NCBI GenBank assembly: GCA_015499995.1
Contig: JADNRV010000251.1
Location: 1-64,000, forward strand
Length of the DNA: 64,000 nt
Origin: Flammula alnicola
Lineage: Eukaryota; Basidiomycota; Agaricomycetes; Agaricales; Strophariaceae
Direction: 5' to 3'
Within the stretch, counting starts at the first letter, position 1. Every line of letters starts with the position of its first letter. Both the position numbers and the translations under genes were made by a program. Shown piece after piece: positions 41,384 through 52,412 of this stretch. The notes under the pieces were generated by a model. The model was given only the letters and a program-made list of their open reading frames with translations, did no database searches and was not told the origin of the DNA.

Positions 41384-42349
41384 ATGGCAAACAAAATGCC
41401 ATTGCCATCATCAAGAGATGCGCCCAAATTTGACTCGGAAAAACCATCTGAGTTGAATAGGTTTATTAGCAGAATGGAAGATCTCTATGAGGAAAATTTA
41501 ATCAAAGATGGCGAGGAGAGAATTCGGACTTTGGGAAAATATGCAGATGCTAGATCAGAGAGGGAATGGGAGGCATTAGAAAGCTACACCTCCAAAGATT
41601 GGAAGAGGTTCAAGCGTGAAGTAATTGAAGAGTATGAGGAGGCCTGTGAGGAGGAGAGAGGCTCTTTAAAAAGACTCCAACAAGTGTATAGAGAAAACCG
41701 TGGAATTGGGATTACAGACTTGTCTGGACTTCAGGCGCTAACACGCGCCTTCCGCGTTGAAGCTAAAAAGTTGCAACAAGCACCCATTATATTGTCAAAC
41801 CATGAAGCAGTGGACATGTTCTTGTCTTACTTGACGCCACAGTTCATACAAATGATACAAAGTCAATTGGATCTTTTGGATAAAGTCAGAATGGCCCCAG
41901 CTACCATAGACCGAAGATCAGAAGACAAGTATCACTTAGATGAAACTATGGATACAGCTATTACTTTAGCTAAGGAAGCGCGCCTGTCATACAAAAGCCT
42001 TAGCGACCTTGGTTATGAAAATTTAAAGACAACCTCTTTTAACATTGAGGAAGTAACTCAGACTATAACTGCTCTAAAAGACCAGCTAATTCTCCGCGAG
42101 AAATCCCTGGAGGCAAAGCAAGCAATGTTGGCAGATCACTTGAAAGAAATGGTGCGCTTAATGCAACCGCAAGCAGCTATGCTACAAAAGATTAGCCAAC
42201 AACAGTATTTGCATCCAGTGGCCTCTTTGTCACAAAGTGAAGTGGAAGACTTACTGAATTCCCTTGACATTGAAGACCTGCATCAGTATGTGTTATCACG
42301 TCGGAGAAAAGAAGCGGAAAATGAGGCAGCAGGAACAAAAGAGTTTTAA
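41384..42349 (+). CDS. gag: Gag-like protein of the gag-only element (321 aa)
   Basis: An intact frame starting MANKMPLPSSRDAPKFDSEK. Residues 1-150 resemble the capsid-type Gag of fungal Gypsy elements: PKFDSEKPSELNRFISRMEDL, a helical charged middle with DWKRFKREVIEEYEEACEEE, and FLSYLTPQFIQMI near residue 145. The C-terminal part is predicted coiled coil with many K/E/Q (DQLILREKSLEAKQAML). No CCHC knuckle is visible, so nucleocapsid function is missing or elsewhere. It is the only coding capacity of the element. Assigned by pattern, not by search. Confidence 0.7.
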   Translation: MANKMPLPSSRDAPKFDSEKPSELNRFISRMEDLYEENLIKDGEERIRTLGKYADARSEREWEALESYTSKDWKRFKREVIEEYEEACEEERGSLKRLQQVYRENRGIGITDLSGLQALTRAFRVEAKKLQQAPIILSNHEAVDMFLSYLTPQFIQMIQSQLDLLDKVRMAPATIDRRSEDKYHLDETMDTAITLAKEARLSYKSLSDLGYENLKTTSFNIEEVTQTITALKDQLILREKSLEAKQAMLADHLKEMVRLMQPQAAMLQKISQQQYLHPVASLSQSEVEDLLNSLDIEDLHQYVLSRRRKEAENEAAGTKEF

Positions 42350-42439
42350 AGTGTCCATGGAAGGGAATAGCTGATGTTGAGAAAGAGACAAAGTCCACCA
42401 CATCAGAATTCCTGGAGGGCTTATTTTGTTCATCTGTTA

Positions 42440-44320
42440 GCGCATAGAATTCACGCGTAAAATGGAGGCCCTTTGCTGTAAAAACTGGGCAAGGTTTACT
42501 CGGAAAAAGCGCAGGAATTGCATGCATAAAAACTGGTGAACTTTGACTATAAAGACTAGACAAGTGTAGCCGCGAAAAATGCATAAAATTTCGAGCATAA
42601 CAAGCGTGAAAGCTTGGCTGTAAAATCTCACATGTAGAACGGGTCACCTTGACTGTAAAGAATAGACAAGTTTGACTCGCAAAAAGCGCAAAGATTCATG
42701 CATAAGATGGGTAACCTTGATTGTAAAAATCAGCCAAAGGTTGTCACAGAAAAGGCACAGAAATTGCAGGCATAAAAACTGGCAAGCTTTGATCTCAGTA
42801 TGTGTGGTGCATGATGCATGTAACTGCGGAAAACGCATAAAATTGCCTAGTGCACAGTGTGTGGTACATGCGCAGTGCGTAATAATGGTGTGTGTAACTG
42901 CGGAAAATGCATAAAATTTCGCGCAGGAAACGCGCAGAAGTGTGGCCATAAAAATTCATGCGTAGAACGCGTGTGGTGCATGGTACATGGTGCGTACATG
43001 ATGTGTGATGCATGGTGCGTGATGCGTAATGCATGATGCATGATCCCAGCAAGTGTAAGCGCAGAAAACGCGTGAAATTGCATGGTGAATAGTGCGTGGT
43101 ACATGCATGGTGCATGGTGCATAATCATAGCGAGGGTAACCATGAAAAATGCATAAAATTTCGAGCAGAAAAAGCGCAGAAGCGTGGCCATAAAAATTCA
43201 TGCGTAAAGCGCGCATGGTGTGTGCTGCATAATGCGTGATTCCAGCAAGTGTAAGCACGGAAAACGCGTGAAATTGCATGGTGCATGGTGCGTGGTACAT
43301 GCGTAGTCACAGCAAGTATAACCACGGAAAACGCGTAAATTTCGAGCAGAAAAAGCGCAGAAGCATGGCCATAAAAATTCATGCGTAAAGCGCGCATGGT
43401 GTGTGGTGCATAATGCGTGATTCCAGCAAGTGTAAGCACGGAAAACGCGTGAAATTGCATGGTGCATGGTGCGTGGTACATGCGTAGTATAACTGCGGAA
43501 AACGCGTGAAATTTCGAGCAGAAAAAGCGCAGAAGCATGGCCATAAAAATTCATGCGTAAAGCGCGCATGGTGTGTGGTGCATAATGCGTGATTCCAGCA
43601 AGTGTAAGCACGGAAAACGCGTGAAATTGCATGGTGCATGGTGCGTGGTACATGCGTAGTATAACTGCGGAAAACGCGTGAAATTTCGAGCAGAAAAAGC
43701 GCAGAAGCATGGCCATAAAAATTCATGCGTAAAGCGCGCATGGTGTGTGGTGCATAATGCATGATCCCAGCAATTGTAAGCGCGGAAAACGCGTGAAATT
43801 GCCAGACAAGCATGAGTCAGGAAAAGCGTAAAAATTGATGCATAAAAGCTGCAAATTTTCGACTAGAAAGACCGGACAAGTGTAACAGGAAAATGCGTAG
43901 AATTTCAAGCATAAAAAGCATAAAAGCTCGGCCGCAGAAATTCACATGTGGAACTGGTAACCTTGCCTGTAATAGTTGGTCAAGTTTGACTCAGTGAAAT
44001 GCAGGGAAATTGACGCATGAAAACCGCTAAGCTTGCACCAATGTTTCAGTGATCTCAGACACAGAAATTGGTCAGCATTTTACATGAAAGGAGTGTAAAT
44101 TTCCAAGTGTTGTGGGCGTAAAATTGTTCCTGTATTATTTTCTATGAAGAATTGTCTCTGGACCCTCAATAATTCATGCATATAAGCCTGATGAAGTTTG
44201 AGCGGAAAAAGCGTAAAATTTTAAGCAGAAAAAGCGTGAAATGTGGCGCATGAAACCTGAGGATTGCGCGTAAAAACTGACAAACTTCATGCATGGCAAG
44301 TGGGCTGGATTTTTGCCGCG
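42440..44320 (+). repeat. Tandem-repeat noncoding region of the gag-only element
   Basis: Built of phrases such as GCGTGAAATT, GCAGAAAAAGCGCAGAAGC and CATGGTGCATGGTGCGTGG. The clearest units start at 43201, 43382, 43554 and 43726, spaced 181, 172 and 172 bp, the last two spacings nearly identical in sequence. No real ORF: the antisense frames rich in His/Cys are repeat artefacts. It occupies the place where pol would be. Confidence 0.8.
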
Positions 44321-45107
44321 GAAAATGCGGAAAAATGCAAGTGCAAAAAGGACGGCAATGCACCTGTAAGGAATCAGAAAGATTTTGCGCGTGGAATTGT
44401 CTGGAGACTCTCTTGAAACTTGAGTGTGGCTTTGTCCGCCTAATGGCATGTAAAATGCTATATCAAGGGACTCTGTTCAGCACTGTTACCTGTTGACTGT
44501 GGACAGTCAATATTTCAAGTGCAGGGGAGGGAAGGGCCAAGTTACCGTGGTCAGATAGAGAGCGACTTTTCACGCATGAAAGCAATAAAAATGTCTGCAT
44601 AAAGTTGGCAGAAGGCACAGATATTGTCATGTATCAAATAGAGCTAGACAATGACCACAAAGGCTGAAAACCCAACTCTGAAAATAAAAGAAGTGGTGTC
44701 AGTTAGAGTCGTTGAAATCAGCATTGAGATTTGACGTGCGGTATTGGGTCCAATATGGTCTGTGCATTGCATGCATCAATCAAGCAGTTGTCAATAAGTT
44801 TCTCGCTTCAAGCTTGAGCTTGAATGGATGGGCGCTGCATGTACTGCGAGTTCTAGATGAGTGCTAAAGCTTGAGCTGAAAACATATGATGGGTACATTG
44901 ATTTATTCTGGGCTGAATAATGTCAAAGCCAAAAACAGGGCTTACTATTGTCCACCTGATTGATCAGCAATATGGATTTACAATTCTGGGCAGTGCAGAA
45001 GTGTTTAGCAAATACAGAGAGATCTGTGCAGCATTTCAGCCAGTAACAGAGGCCTAGGGAAAGACACAATCAGATCACGCGGCATTGACTGGGGACAGTC
45101 AATATTA
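44321..45107 (+). other. Noncoding 3' region of the gag-only element
   Basis: No ORF or repeat of note. It contains a second copy of the pre-LTR signature at 44494-44530 (GACAGTCAATATTTCAAGTG plus a purine stretch), matching 45086-45122. Confidence 0.5.
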
Positions 45108-45122
45108 TAAGTGTGGGGGAGA
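45108..45122 (+). promoter_or_regulatory. Polypurine tract of the gag-only element
   Basis: GTGTGGGGGAGA directly before the 3' LTR start TGATAGGG; the expected plus-strand primer. Confidence 0.6.
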
Positions 45123-46722
45123 TGATAGGGTGCAGTGCGGTCCACCCGTGGAATTTTGCGATTTCCCAATCATTAGAACTATTACACTAGGGTATCAAGG
45201 GTAGGCAGTATACCTCGTACTGGCCAACTAAGCAGATTGCACATGGGAAACCACATAATCCAGTACAACAGAAGTAACTAGCTACGGTCCGGAGGATCTA
45301 GCTAGTAAGCTCAGAAGTACATATAAAACAAGGTTAATGTTAAAGAAGCATGACCTCTGTGTGTAGCTGCGAATCCAACAAGAGGCTTCAACTGGAGAAA
45401 CCCGCGTAGAATGAGAATCCCGAAGTCTTGTGGTGCACATAGTCTAAATATAGACTGGCCATTAGACGCGTCAATCTGGACATGCATGTCATGTGACCAG
45501 GAAAGCGGACATAGTCCAGATGCACCCACCTATGCATTACACGCGTAGAATGACCCATTGCTAGGCTTAGTCCAGTGACACCAGAAACCCGCGTGGAATG
45601 GGAGTCCAAAAGCGCTGTGGCGCACATAGGCTAAATATAGACCTGTCATTAAGTGCGCCTATCTGAACATGACATGTATGTCATGCGGCCAGAAAAGCGG
45701 ACACAGTGAAATGCGTGCACCTATGCATTACACGCGTAAAACGCACCTATGCATTACATGCGTAAAACGGCTCATTGCTAGGCTTAGTCCAGTTGCCGTC
45801 TAGACTCCAGAAACACGCGGAAAAGCAATTTCTGAGGAAACCATTCTGTGGCTGTGTCAAGCCGAGACGGCAGAAACCCGCGCCAAATGTTAGCCACTAT
45901 GGTGTCCCGCAGCCGGCGTCGGTCTCTCAGTTTCCTGCGTAGACTCATAATCACGACACCATGGACCAGTAACAGTAGAGCTATTATACGCATAGAATCA
46001 TATGCAACATGTAGAGGCTTGGCACACAGTAGGTATAAATACGCTTGTAACGCATGTAGTACAGTAGGAAATCCACCCCGCGTCGATCCACTATAGTGGA
46101 GGCAAAGGAGATTAAACCTCGTCGTAACCGACTAAAATTAATAGAGACCCAAGTTTGACGCTTCAAAATAACTTTGTGATCAGTGCAAGTTTGAGGAGTT
46201 GGCAAAGCAAAGTTTAACGCGGGTTCTGTAAAGTTGTAGCGTGAGTCCGTCGTGTCCACGTGAAAGTTGTAGTGCATACCCGTCGCGGTCCCTGCATGAA
46301 AGTTGTAGCACATACTCGTCGAGGTCCCTGTGTGAAAGTTGTAGCGTGTGTCCGTCGCGGCAGCGTGAAAGTTGTAGCACATACCCGTCGCGGTCCCTGT
46401 GTGAAAGTCATAGGTTGTTAAAGTCAAGTTAAAGTTGTAGCGCATACTCGTCGAGGTCCCTGCGTGAAAGTTGTAGCGTGATCCCGTCGTGGTAGCGTGA
46501 AAGTCGGAGTGCATACTCGTCGTGGTCACTGCACCCAAAAACCCGTGTAGACTTGTTTTCAGGTCGAAGCACTTATCCTTTTTCATACATTGCCCCCGAG
46601 ACTCGCAACACAAGACTACGTCTAGTCAAGTTGTTGGTTTGGTGGTTGGTTGTTTTGAGTGTAGAGTTCTTTCTGCACCAATAACCAGCACATTTCCAAC
46701 TTAGACAAAACCTAGCACTTTA
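45123..46722 (+). repeat. 3' LTR of the gag-only element
   Basis: Matches 39243-40842; the one difference I found is a C-to-T change in CCCGCGTAGAC (near 40668; CCCGTGTAGAC near 46548). It is followed by host CCGCAAGGGG, which resumes element A. Confidence 0.85.
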
Positions 46723-47365
46723 CCGCAAGGGGCCGAAAGGATAGGACACGATAAGTTTGGGAATCGGGTTAAAAACCATCCGACCATGGGGAGTTCTGGG
46801 GTGATTCCCAGATCAATGATCCAGCCCGGGTTTCAACAACCCGGGGCAGTGACAGGATACCCAACACGGCAAGTAGATGTGGGTGCCGTCGTTAGTCGTC
46901 TGAAACGTACTCCCGGCTCCACGGCTGGGTAGAGTTTCACGGCAAGACAGTGACTCTGGACAGGATTGGGGATCCGCGCCCTTCTGGGCTTAAAGCGAAC
47001 CACCTGCTGGGGGACGGGAAGTTCGGCCTGGGAGTAACACGCCTAGGATTCACCGGATGGGCCGTGGCATGGTCGGGGCAGTCCCCTTACCTTGGCCCGA
47101 GAGATCAAATCCACTGTCAGTTCACACGGGCATAATAGACTCCTGTGGGCTTAAGTTGTAGCCGGGGTGTTGGTGGGCTTACGTCGGCATGCCGACTGAT
47201 GGATTGGGGACGGAATATATCGAACTCAAAAATGAACAGACCTAATAGGAAGGCGGGAAGAATGGCCGGTGCAGCCGACCTCCCCTGCCATGTAAGCTGG
47301 AGGTGACTAGTATCCGCGGCACCTACTAGGCAGGTCCCCAAAGTGGGGCCGTTGATGGACCCCGA

Positions 47366-48825
47366 TGAGAGACCTGCTACGCGCTCAGCGACCTAAACAA
47401 CACACACAACTGCGGAGCGAGATCCTAACTAGGTCGAGCGACGCTCTACTAGCTTCAGAAATATGTAGTGTGCTGTACTCCACAGTGTTTGTTTTATTTA
47501 GCTAGCTGACTTGTAGACAGCGCCTCACGGTTCGTTTAAAGTGGGTATGAGGGATTATTCAAATACACGTTTTATCTTCGTTTCAAGCTTCGTTTTATCA
47601 CAAGGATGAACGGTTTTATTGATTTTAAGGTTTTATGTTTTTAGAAAAGCTCTCTAAGATGCTACTAGCTCGACTTTCGAAGCACTAGCTGCTCTGGAGG
47701 CTCGGAACTCGTCTGAAACTAAGGCCGCACTGTGCGCTACCTTCTGAACGATCTGCTAGCCCACTTGGACTCTGTTTCTGACTTTCTCTAGGCACTCTTC
47801 CGGCCTCTAAGCACTCTTCTGGCTTCTAAATTCTTGGACCTTGTCCTCAAGAACTTCTCTTTAACACTAAGCCTTCTTCTGGCTTTCAAACGAACTCTAT
47901 TGAAGTCAAACTGATCCTTTATTCGCCCTCTTTCTTACTAGACACTGTGTCTTAGCTCGAAATAAAACTGGGAAGAGATTGCTTAAGGTAACTAGCTACA
48001 AAAGTACATCTTTTATACTACAGCTATGTGTGGTTCTGGTATGCGAATAAAATAGAGTAAAACATTCTTATCTCGTGTAAATAATGCCTGCAGGCAATGG
48101 GTATAGGGTTGGGTATTCCAGGTGACCAGATAGCGGTCAAGGATTTGGAAATTCATCCCATTTTAGCGCGCTAGGACGCTCCTGACTTCCGCGTACCATG
48201 CGCATCATGCGTGCGTCTCAGCTAGCGGTGCCGCTTTATTCCGGATCTGCGGCCATCATTGATGCCGGTTCCTTCTTTCCTTTCTTGTCCTATTACCACT
48301 TTTGGTAGTCCCCCGGGTAGAGGGTAGAGCGTGCGTCTAACTAACGCGTCCGCATCCCGTGCGTTTCTCAGTAAGTCACAAGATACGCTCGCTAGTAGTC
48401 GACGCATTCGCGTCTAACTTTCCCTAGCTGTGTCTCACGCTCCTAGTTGTAGTATTTTGTAGCTAGCTATTCAGCAATACACTGATTGGACTGAATTCAC
48501 CACGCACTAAGTCCAAAGCATCCAGAAGTCTTTTTAATTTATTCCCCATGGTGCGTTTATGCCTCGCTAGTCGTTTGTGACTTATGCGTTCTATGTTTCA
48601 CTGTTTTCTAACTTTTAACTGTCTCCCGGATTATCATACGGACTCAGCTAGCTCTGAACCGCGTCTGATTGCCATTGTCACAGGTTATATGACAGCTAGT
48701 AGTCGCATAGCTAGGCCTTAGACTACTAACTTGGGTGCGTTATAGTCTCTCTGTCTCGGTTATATTCCATAGGTAAAAGATGATATATTGCAAAATTTGT
48801 GCGTGGCCGGTTTGCGGCCCTATCA
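47366..48825 (-). repeat. Solo LTR, probably minus strand (1460 bp)
   Basis: TGAGAG...CTATCA flanked by a 4-bp duplication CCGA in element A. Read on the minus strand it starts TGATAGGG and soon has AATTTTGCAATAT, like the TGATAGGG...AATTTTGCGATTT start of the gag-only element's LTR, so it is likely a related family. Contains no ORF of note. Formed presumably by LTR-LTR recombination. Confidence 0.65.
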
Positions 48826-49407
48826 CCGAGTTCCGATTCGTTCGATGGTTGAGTAGGTGGGGTAATAACTCCCTACCGAAATCCCGAAGTAGCCCGCCAA
48901 TAGGCCTCTCCGCAAGGAGGGGCCTAAACTTCGCGTGATGTGTTTCCGTTTGGCGGCGGCGAAGTTCCGCAAGTGCCTAGGGCCCTGGTCATCCCAGGGC
49001 TGGTGGCGTCGACTCTCTGAGCCGGTGTCATGCACCGCTGATGGAGGACCCAGTTCGGTGGACGGCGGCGGGGGCTTCGGCTCCTGCTTAGCTATTACAA
49101 CGTAAATTTTACCGTTGAACCGGGGAGGGTCTAGCAGGCTCTCTTCGCTTTCGGGTGACCCCCTCTTCCATCCCAACACTCCTATCTGCCGTTCGTGCGG
49201 TAGCATTAACAACGCCGCAACGACGGACAATCTGTAGTTGCGAGACTACCTATCTGGGTCTCAGGCGGCTGCGCCGTCTCACCCGCGCCGCGCTCACGCG
49301 CGTCGCATGCTCGCCGTCAAGCCAACTTCTTTCTTTTGCATGCGTAGTTTACCGCCTCCGTTTGTATTAGTTAGAGACCGGACTGCTTACGTGCACCAGT
49401 ATAAAAT

Positions 49408-49437
<30 letters not shown>

Positions 49438-49438
<1 letters not shown>

Positions 49439-51860
49439 CATGCGTGTGGGCTATTGGCCATCTGTATTTAAGGATTCGCTTTCGGTAATTATACCCAAGC
49501 CGAATAAGCCATCCTACTCTGCACCTAAGGCATTCAGGCCGATCGTCCTCCTGAATACCATTGGTAAATTAATTGAGAAAATGATCTCAAACCGCATTCA
49601 GTTCGACGCTGTCGGGCTGGATATTTTCCATCCTAACCAGGTGGGTAGAGTGCGTCAGCGCTCCACTGAGGATGCTGGGCTCTTCCTGACACACATTGTG
49701 CGCGCAGGCTGGGCTAAGGGTTTAAAGACTAGCGTGGTCGCCTTTGACCTCGCTCAGTTTTTCCCTTCACTTAATCACGACGCGCTTGTGATTATCCTTC
49801 AGAAACTTGGCTTCCCTCCATTGGTGGTCAAGTTTTTCGCATCTTATCTGGTAGAGAGGAAGACGCGGTATGCGTGGAACTCCTTTTTATCAGACCCACT
49901 ACAGGCAGACGTGGGGGTAAGCCAGGGATCGGCCTTGTCCCCTGTCTTGTCGGCTATCTACCTGGCGCCTATTATGCACCTATTCGAGAAGCGGTGCCTC
50001 GACCTTGGGTTGAGGGTTGACCTCCTCTCGTATGTTGATGACGGCACACTCATCGTGCAAGATGAGTGGCTGGATCATAATATTGCAATGCTCAAGAAGG
50101 CATACGCTGTTATCTTCGAGCTATTCAAGGTGTTCGCTTTGGCGCTCGAACACGACAAGTCTGAGATCTATCATTTTGATCAGTCTCATGCTTATTATAA
50201 TCCTAGTATTGATCTCGGGTATGCACCTTACACCGGAGGTCGTGCTAACTACCTCAAGCCCAAGCCGTTTTGGCGGTACCTGGGCTTCTACTTCGATCGC
50301 AAGCTCACCTTTAATGAGCATGTGCGCTATTACTCCACCAAGGGTTTTACATCGGTTGTCTCGATGAAGATGCTTGGTTCCTCTACTCGGGGGCTACTGC
50401 CTATGCAGAAGCGACTCCTGTACCGCACCTGTGTGGTCCCCATATTCACGTATGGGTATCGCATGTGGTTCTTCAAGGGTGCCCGCAACAAGGGCCTCAT
50501 TAAACAGCTTACGCAAGTCCAGCGTAAGGCTGCTCTCTGGGTTACGGGTGCATTCCGTACTTCGCCCTCGGGATGGGTGGAGGCCCGCAAGGGCCTCCTA
50601 CCCATCCCTATACTTCTCGAAAGGTTGCGCGACCGCTCTACAGTGCGGGTCGCCACTCTTTCGGACACTCATCCGATCCGATCATTTATGTCCGGATCAT
50701 TACTTAAGCGTGCAACCCCCCACCCCATGTCAGTTGAACGCATGCCTGCCGCCCATCGCCGTAAGGTGACGGGTGCTCTTATGGATAATGTCAATTATTC
50801 CAGTGTCCCTGTTGAGTCTACGGAGCCTTTTGCTCCTGAGGCTCGTCCGGGTTATCGAGTCCTTGATCGCTATGCCAATCGGTTCAAGTGGCTTTCCAAG
50901 CCACGCTTTAGCAGGTCCGAAGATCCTGAAGCGGCTTGGAAGCTTATCTTGGATGCGTCCCTCGAGTCTCTCGAGGATGATCCAGACGCTGCATACGCTG
51001 GTGTTGACGGCTCCTGCCCTCCGGGGTGGCAAGCCGCCACTGGTGTTGTTATCAAATGGCAGGGCGCACAGGTTTATTCTGGGTGTCATGCTGCCAGGAG
51101 GGCCTCGTCTACGGATGCAGAGCTCTTTGCTATTCGCGTAGCCATCTCCAATGCCGTTGGCTTTGGGGATGTCAAACGCATTACTATTTTCACTGATGCG
51201 ATGCATGCCACGCGCCTCTCAGTGGATCCCTCTCCGCACTCCTTCCAGTCTCAGTCACTGATGGTGTGTCGTATACTTGAGCCGTGGTTCAGGCGTTCGC
51301 CTGACCATAAGGTTACGTTTATTGAGTCTCCCTCCAACATGGAGTGGGGCGTTCAGAATGAAGCACACGATCTCGTTGCTGGTATGCGCGGCGTCGCCGT
51401 CGTTCCTACCACCAAACTCTCTCTCCAGTATGTCCGCGATTTCGTGGACAAATCGGCACGCGCAGATTGGAAACAAAGAGTTTCCGATCAGCCATTCCTG
51501 CTTGGCTCCAACTTTATGGAGCTGCAAGGGTTGAACGGCGACCCTGTCCAGCCTAGTCCCACTCACGGGGGACCTTGGCTTGAAGCCGGCAGTCAGAGCG
51601 TTTCGCTCTTTGCCCGCATGTGCCGTTTAATTACGAATCATGCGCCGATCAGCTTGTACTACGAGCGGTTCAAAATCGATGACCCTAGGGCCCTCGGTTG
51701 CGAGTGTGGGGTTTATCCTCAGACTCGCGATCATATTTTCAAGTGCAAAAAGCAGCCTTGGACTCGCCGGAAGCTGAAACTTGTTTCAGAGCTGGCGACG
51801 TATCTGTTGGAGCACCCTACGGCGTTCTCCTTCTCCCGGCACCCAGCTGGAGTCGGATGA
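49438..51860 (+). pseudogene. LINE-i ORF2, RT-RNase H-zinc part (piece 2, open frame)
   Basis: Resumes at GCATGCGTGTGGGCT and stays open for about 806 codons to the stop after PAGVG. RT motifs: VIIPKPNKPSYSAPKAFRPI, AFDLAQFFPSLNH, GSALSPVL (preceded by SQ where relatives have GQ) and LLSYVDDGT. RNase H motifs: GVDGS, TDAELFAI and FTDAMHA. C-terminal zinc motif: CECGVYPQTRDHIFKC. No stop or shift occurs here, so the defects of this ORF2 lie only in its first 60 codons and the inserted element. Confidence 0.9.
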
Positions 51861-52412
51861 GGGACTCTGGGAGGGGGGCAATCCTGATCGCGGAGTGGGC
51901 CGCGGTCAAATCTACTCGACTACCCGTGATGTGTTTCCGTTTGGCGGCGGCGAAGTTCTGCAAGTGCCTAGGGCCCTGGTCGTCCCAGGGCCGGTGGCGT
52001 CGACTCTCCGAGCTGGTGTCATGTGCCACTGACGGAGGACCCAGTTCGGTGGACGGCGGCGGGGGCTTCGGCTCCTGCTTAGCTATTACAACATCAATTT
52101 TACCGTTGAACCGGGGAGAGTCTGGCAGGCTCTCTTCACTTTCGGGTGACCCCCCTTCCCATCCCAATACTCTTATCTGCCGTTCGTGCGGTAGCGTTAA
52201 CAACGCCGCAACGACGGACAATCTGTAGTTGCGAGACTACCTATCTGGGTTTCAGGTGGCTGCACCGCGCTCGCGCACGTCGCACGCTCACCGTCGAGCT
52301 TAACTTCTTTCTTTTAAGGGCGTAGCTTACCGTCTTCATTTGTATTAGTTAGAGACCGGACTGCTTTCGTGCCCCGGAATATAAACTGTTGATTTACAAA
52401 AAAAAAAAAAAA
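51861..52412 (+). other. LINE-i 3'UTR and poly(A)
   Basis: The part from 51926 is the sequence fused to the A module in copies 1 and 3. It ends ACTGTTGATTTAC plus 15 A. Confidence 0.8.

Larger units (their letters stand above)
39243..46722 (+). mobile_element. Gag-only Gypsy-like LTR element (7.5 kb, young)
   Basis: Two 1600-bp LTRs (TGATAGGG...CACTTTA) flank 4.3 kb with a primer-binding site, one gag-like ORF, a long noncoding tandem-repeat region and a purine tract. The host reads CCGC on both sides, a 4-bp target duplication. There is no protease, RT, RNase H or integrase, so it must be mobilised in trans. By eye the LTRs differ at one site only. Confidence 0.85.
38705..49437 (+). mobile_element. 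tRNA-headed element A, copy 3 (split by two LTR insertions)
   Basis: Own sequence is 38705-39242, 46723-47365 and 48826-49437, together about 1.8 kb and collinear with copy 1: tRNA-Leu-like head, body, GNRA hairpin near 48901-48926, LINE 3'UTR from 48935 and an A tail. A 15-bp target duplication flanks it. It hosts the gag-only LTR element and a solo LTR, so it is older than both. Confidence 0.85.
35016..52412 (+). mobile_element. LINE-i, fam2, full length but split by nested insertions
   Basis: ATCTCTCCTTTTCC 5' end, 5'UTR to 35135, ORF1, ORF2, 3'UTR and an A tail (52398-52412), with a perfect 15-bp target duplication on both sides. Its ORF2 is interrupted by 10.7 kb of element A copy 3 and its passengers (38705-49437). 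Without these it would be about 6.7 kb. Confidence 0.9.

Noticed and set aside
42795..43813. Several overlapping antisense frames rich in His, Cys and Met
   Set aside because: They come from the 172-bp tandem repeats (CATGGTGCATGG words) and shift frame with each unit.
43198..43816. CRISPR-like array
   Set aside because: Units are 172 bp long without unique spacers, inside a eukaryotic LTR element.
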